Assembly: GCA_023254815.1 (NCBI GenBank)
Contig: JALRKI010000013.1
Coordinates: forward strand, 1-5,324
Source: Flavobacteriaceae bacterium
GTDB taxonomy: Bacteria > Bacteroidota > Bacteroidia > Flavobacteriales > Flavobacteriaceae
Direction of reading: 5' to 3'
Length of the DNA stretch: 5,324 bases
Under the pieces are notes generated by a model. That model saw only the letters and a program-made list of their open reading frames with translations. It made no database searches and was not told the origin of the DNA. Both the position numbers and the translations under genes were made by a program. Below, one piece after another: positions 5,170-5,324 of the stretch (within the stretch, counting starts at the first letter, position 1; every line of letters begins with the position of its first letter).

Positions 5170-5324
5170 ATGTTATCAATAAAAAATCTACATAAATCTT
5201 ATCCCATTGGGGATTCCCAACTTCATGTTTTGAAAGGAATTAACTTGGAAGTAGAACAAGGTGAAATGGTGGCCATTATGGGTTCTTCGGGATCGGGCAA
5301 ATCAACGTTGCTGAATATCATCGG
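5170..5324 (+). CDS. ABC transporter ATP-binding protein (LolD/MacB type), 3'-truncated
   Basis: The last 155 nt encode the first 51 residues of an ATPase that runs off the window. The translation begins MLSIKNLHKSYPIGD, continues QLHVLKGINLEVEQGEMVAI, and reaches a perfect Walker A motif GSSGSGKST (39-47) followed by LLNIIG. The N-terminal aromatic stacking residue region (KSYPIG) and the spacing to Walker A are those of the MacB/LolD/FtsE-like subfamily, whose members work with FtsX-like permeases in lipoprotein release, efflux or envelope tasks. ATG 5170 gives the normal N-terminal length, so it is preferred. The truncation removes the Q-loop, signature and Walker B, so the exact substrate class cannot be told. 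It probably starts a transcription unit separate from the oxidase cluster. Confidence 0.9.
   Translation, partial: MLSIKNLHKSYPIGDSQLHVLKGINLEVEQGEMVAIMGSSGSGKSTLLNII

Overview
The window looks like chromosome of a Bacteroidota bacterium, most likely a member of the Flavobacteriaceae. The evidence is moderate-to-low GC, A-rich sequence instead of Shine-Dalgarno sites before the starts, one exact Bacteroidota-type -7 promoter element (TAnnTTTG), and a gene order I recall from flavobacterial aa3/caa3 oxidase loci. All genes are on the + strand. No RNA gene, mobile element or CRISPR array is visible.

Layout. (1) nt 1-1257: the 3' part of cyoE/ctaB (heme O synthase), then 2 nt later a short five-helix cytochrome c oxidase subunit III. 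(2) nt 1258-1370: a 113-bp gap holding a candidate promoter with a near-perfect 12-bp direct repeat just upstream. (3) nt 1371-2819: a second, longer subunit III carrying a large extramembrane insertion, then a subunit IV-like (CyoD/COX4_pro) protein. (4) nt 2820-2882: a short gap with two successive stem-loops. (5) nt 2889-5095: a tightly packed assembly module of four genes: an SCO-like thioredoxin-fold protein without the copper cysteines, a canonical SCO copper chaperone, a DUF420 membrane protein, and a 77-residue secreted/membrane protein with a CAMC motif. The first two junctions in this module are 17-nt overlaps and the third is abutting. (6) nt 5096-5169: a gap with a candidate ECF-sigma-type promoter. 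(7) nt 5170-5324: the start of a LolD/MacB-type ABC transporter ATPase, cut by the window end.

How the genes work together. CyoE farnesylates heme b to heme o, the precursor of heme a. The subunit III and IV genes encode accessory membrane subunits of a heme-copper oxidase. SCO (and possibly its cysteine-less neighbour, DUF420 and the CAMC protein) would help mature the metal centres, chiefly CuA. Subunits I and II are not in the window and are expected upstream of cyoE, typically next to alternative complex III genes in this phylum; that is inference. The ABC transporter is probably a separate transcription unit.

The overall cluster is a known arrangement, so I do not claim a wholly new system. 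The parts that remain poorly explained are the cysteine-less SCO-like protein, the CAMC mini-protein, the periplasm-facing insertion in the second subunit III, the loss of both family carboxylates in the first subunit III, and the regulatory structures in the three gaps.
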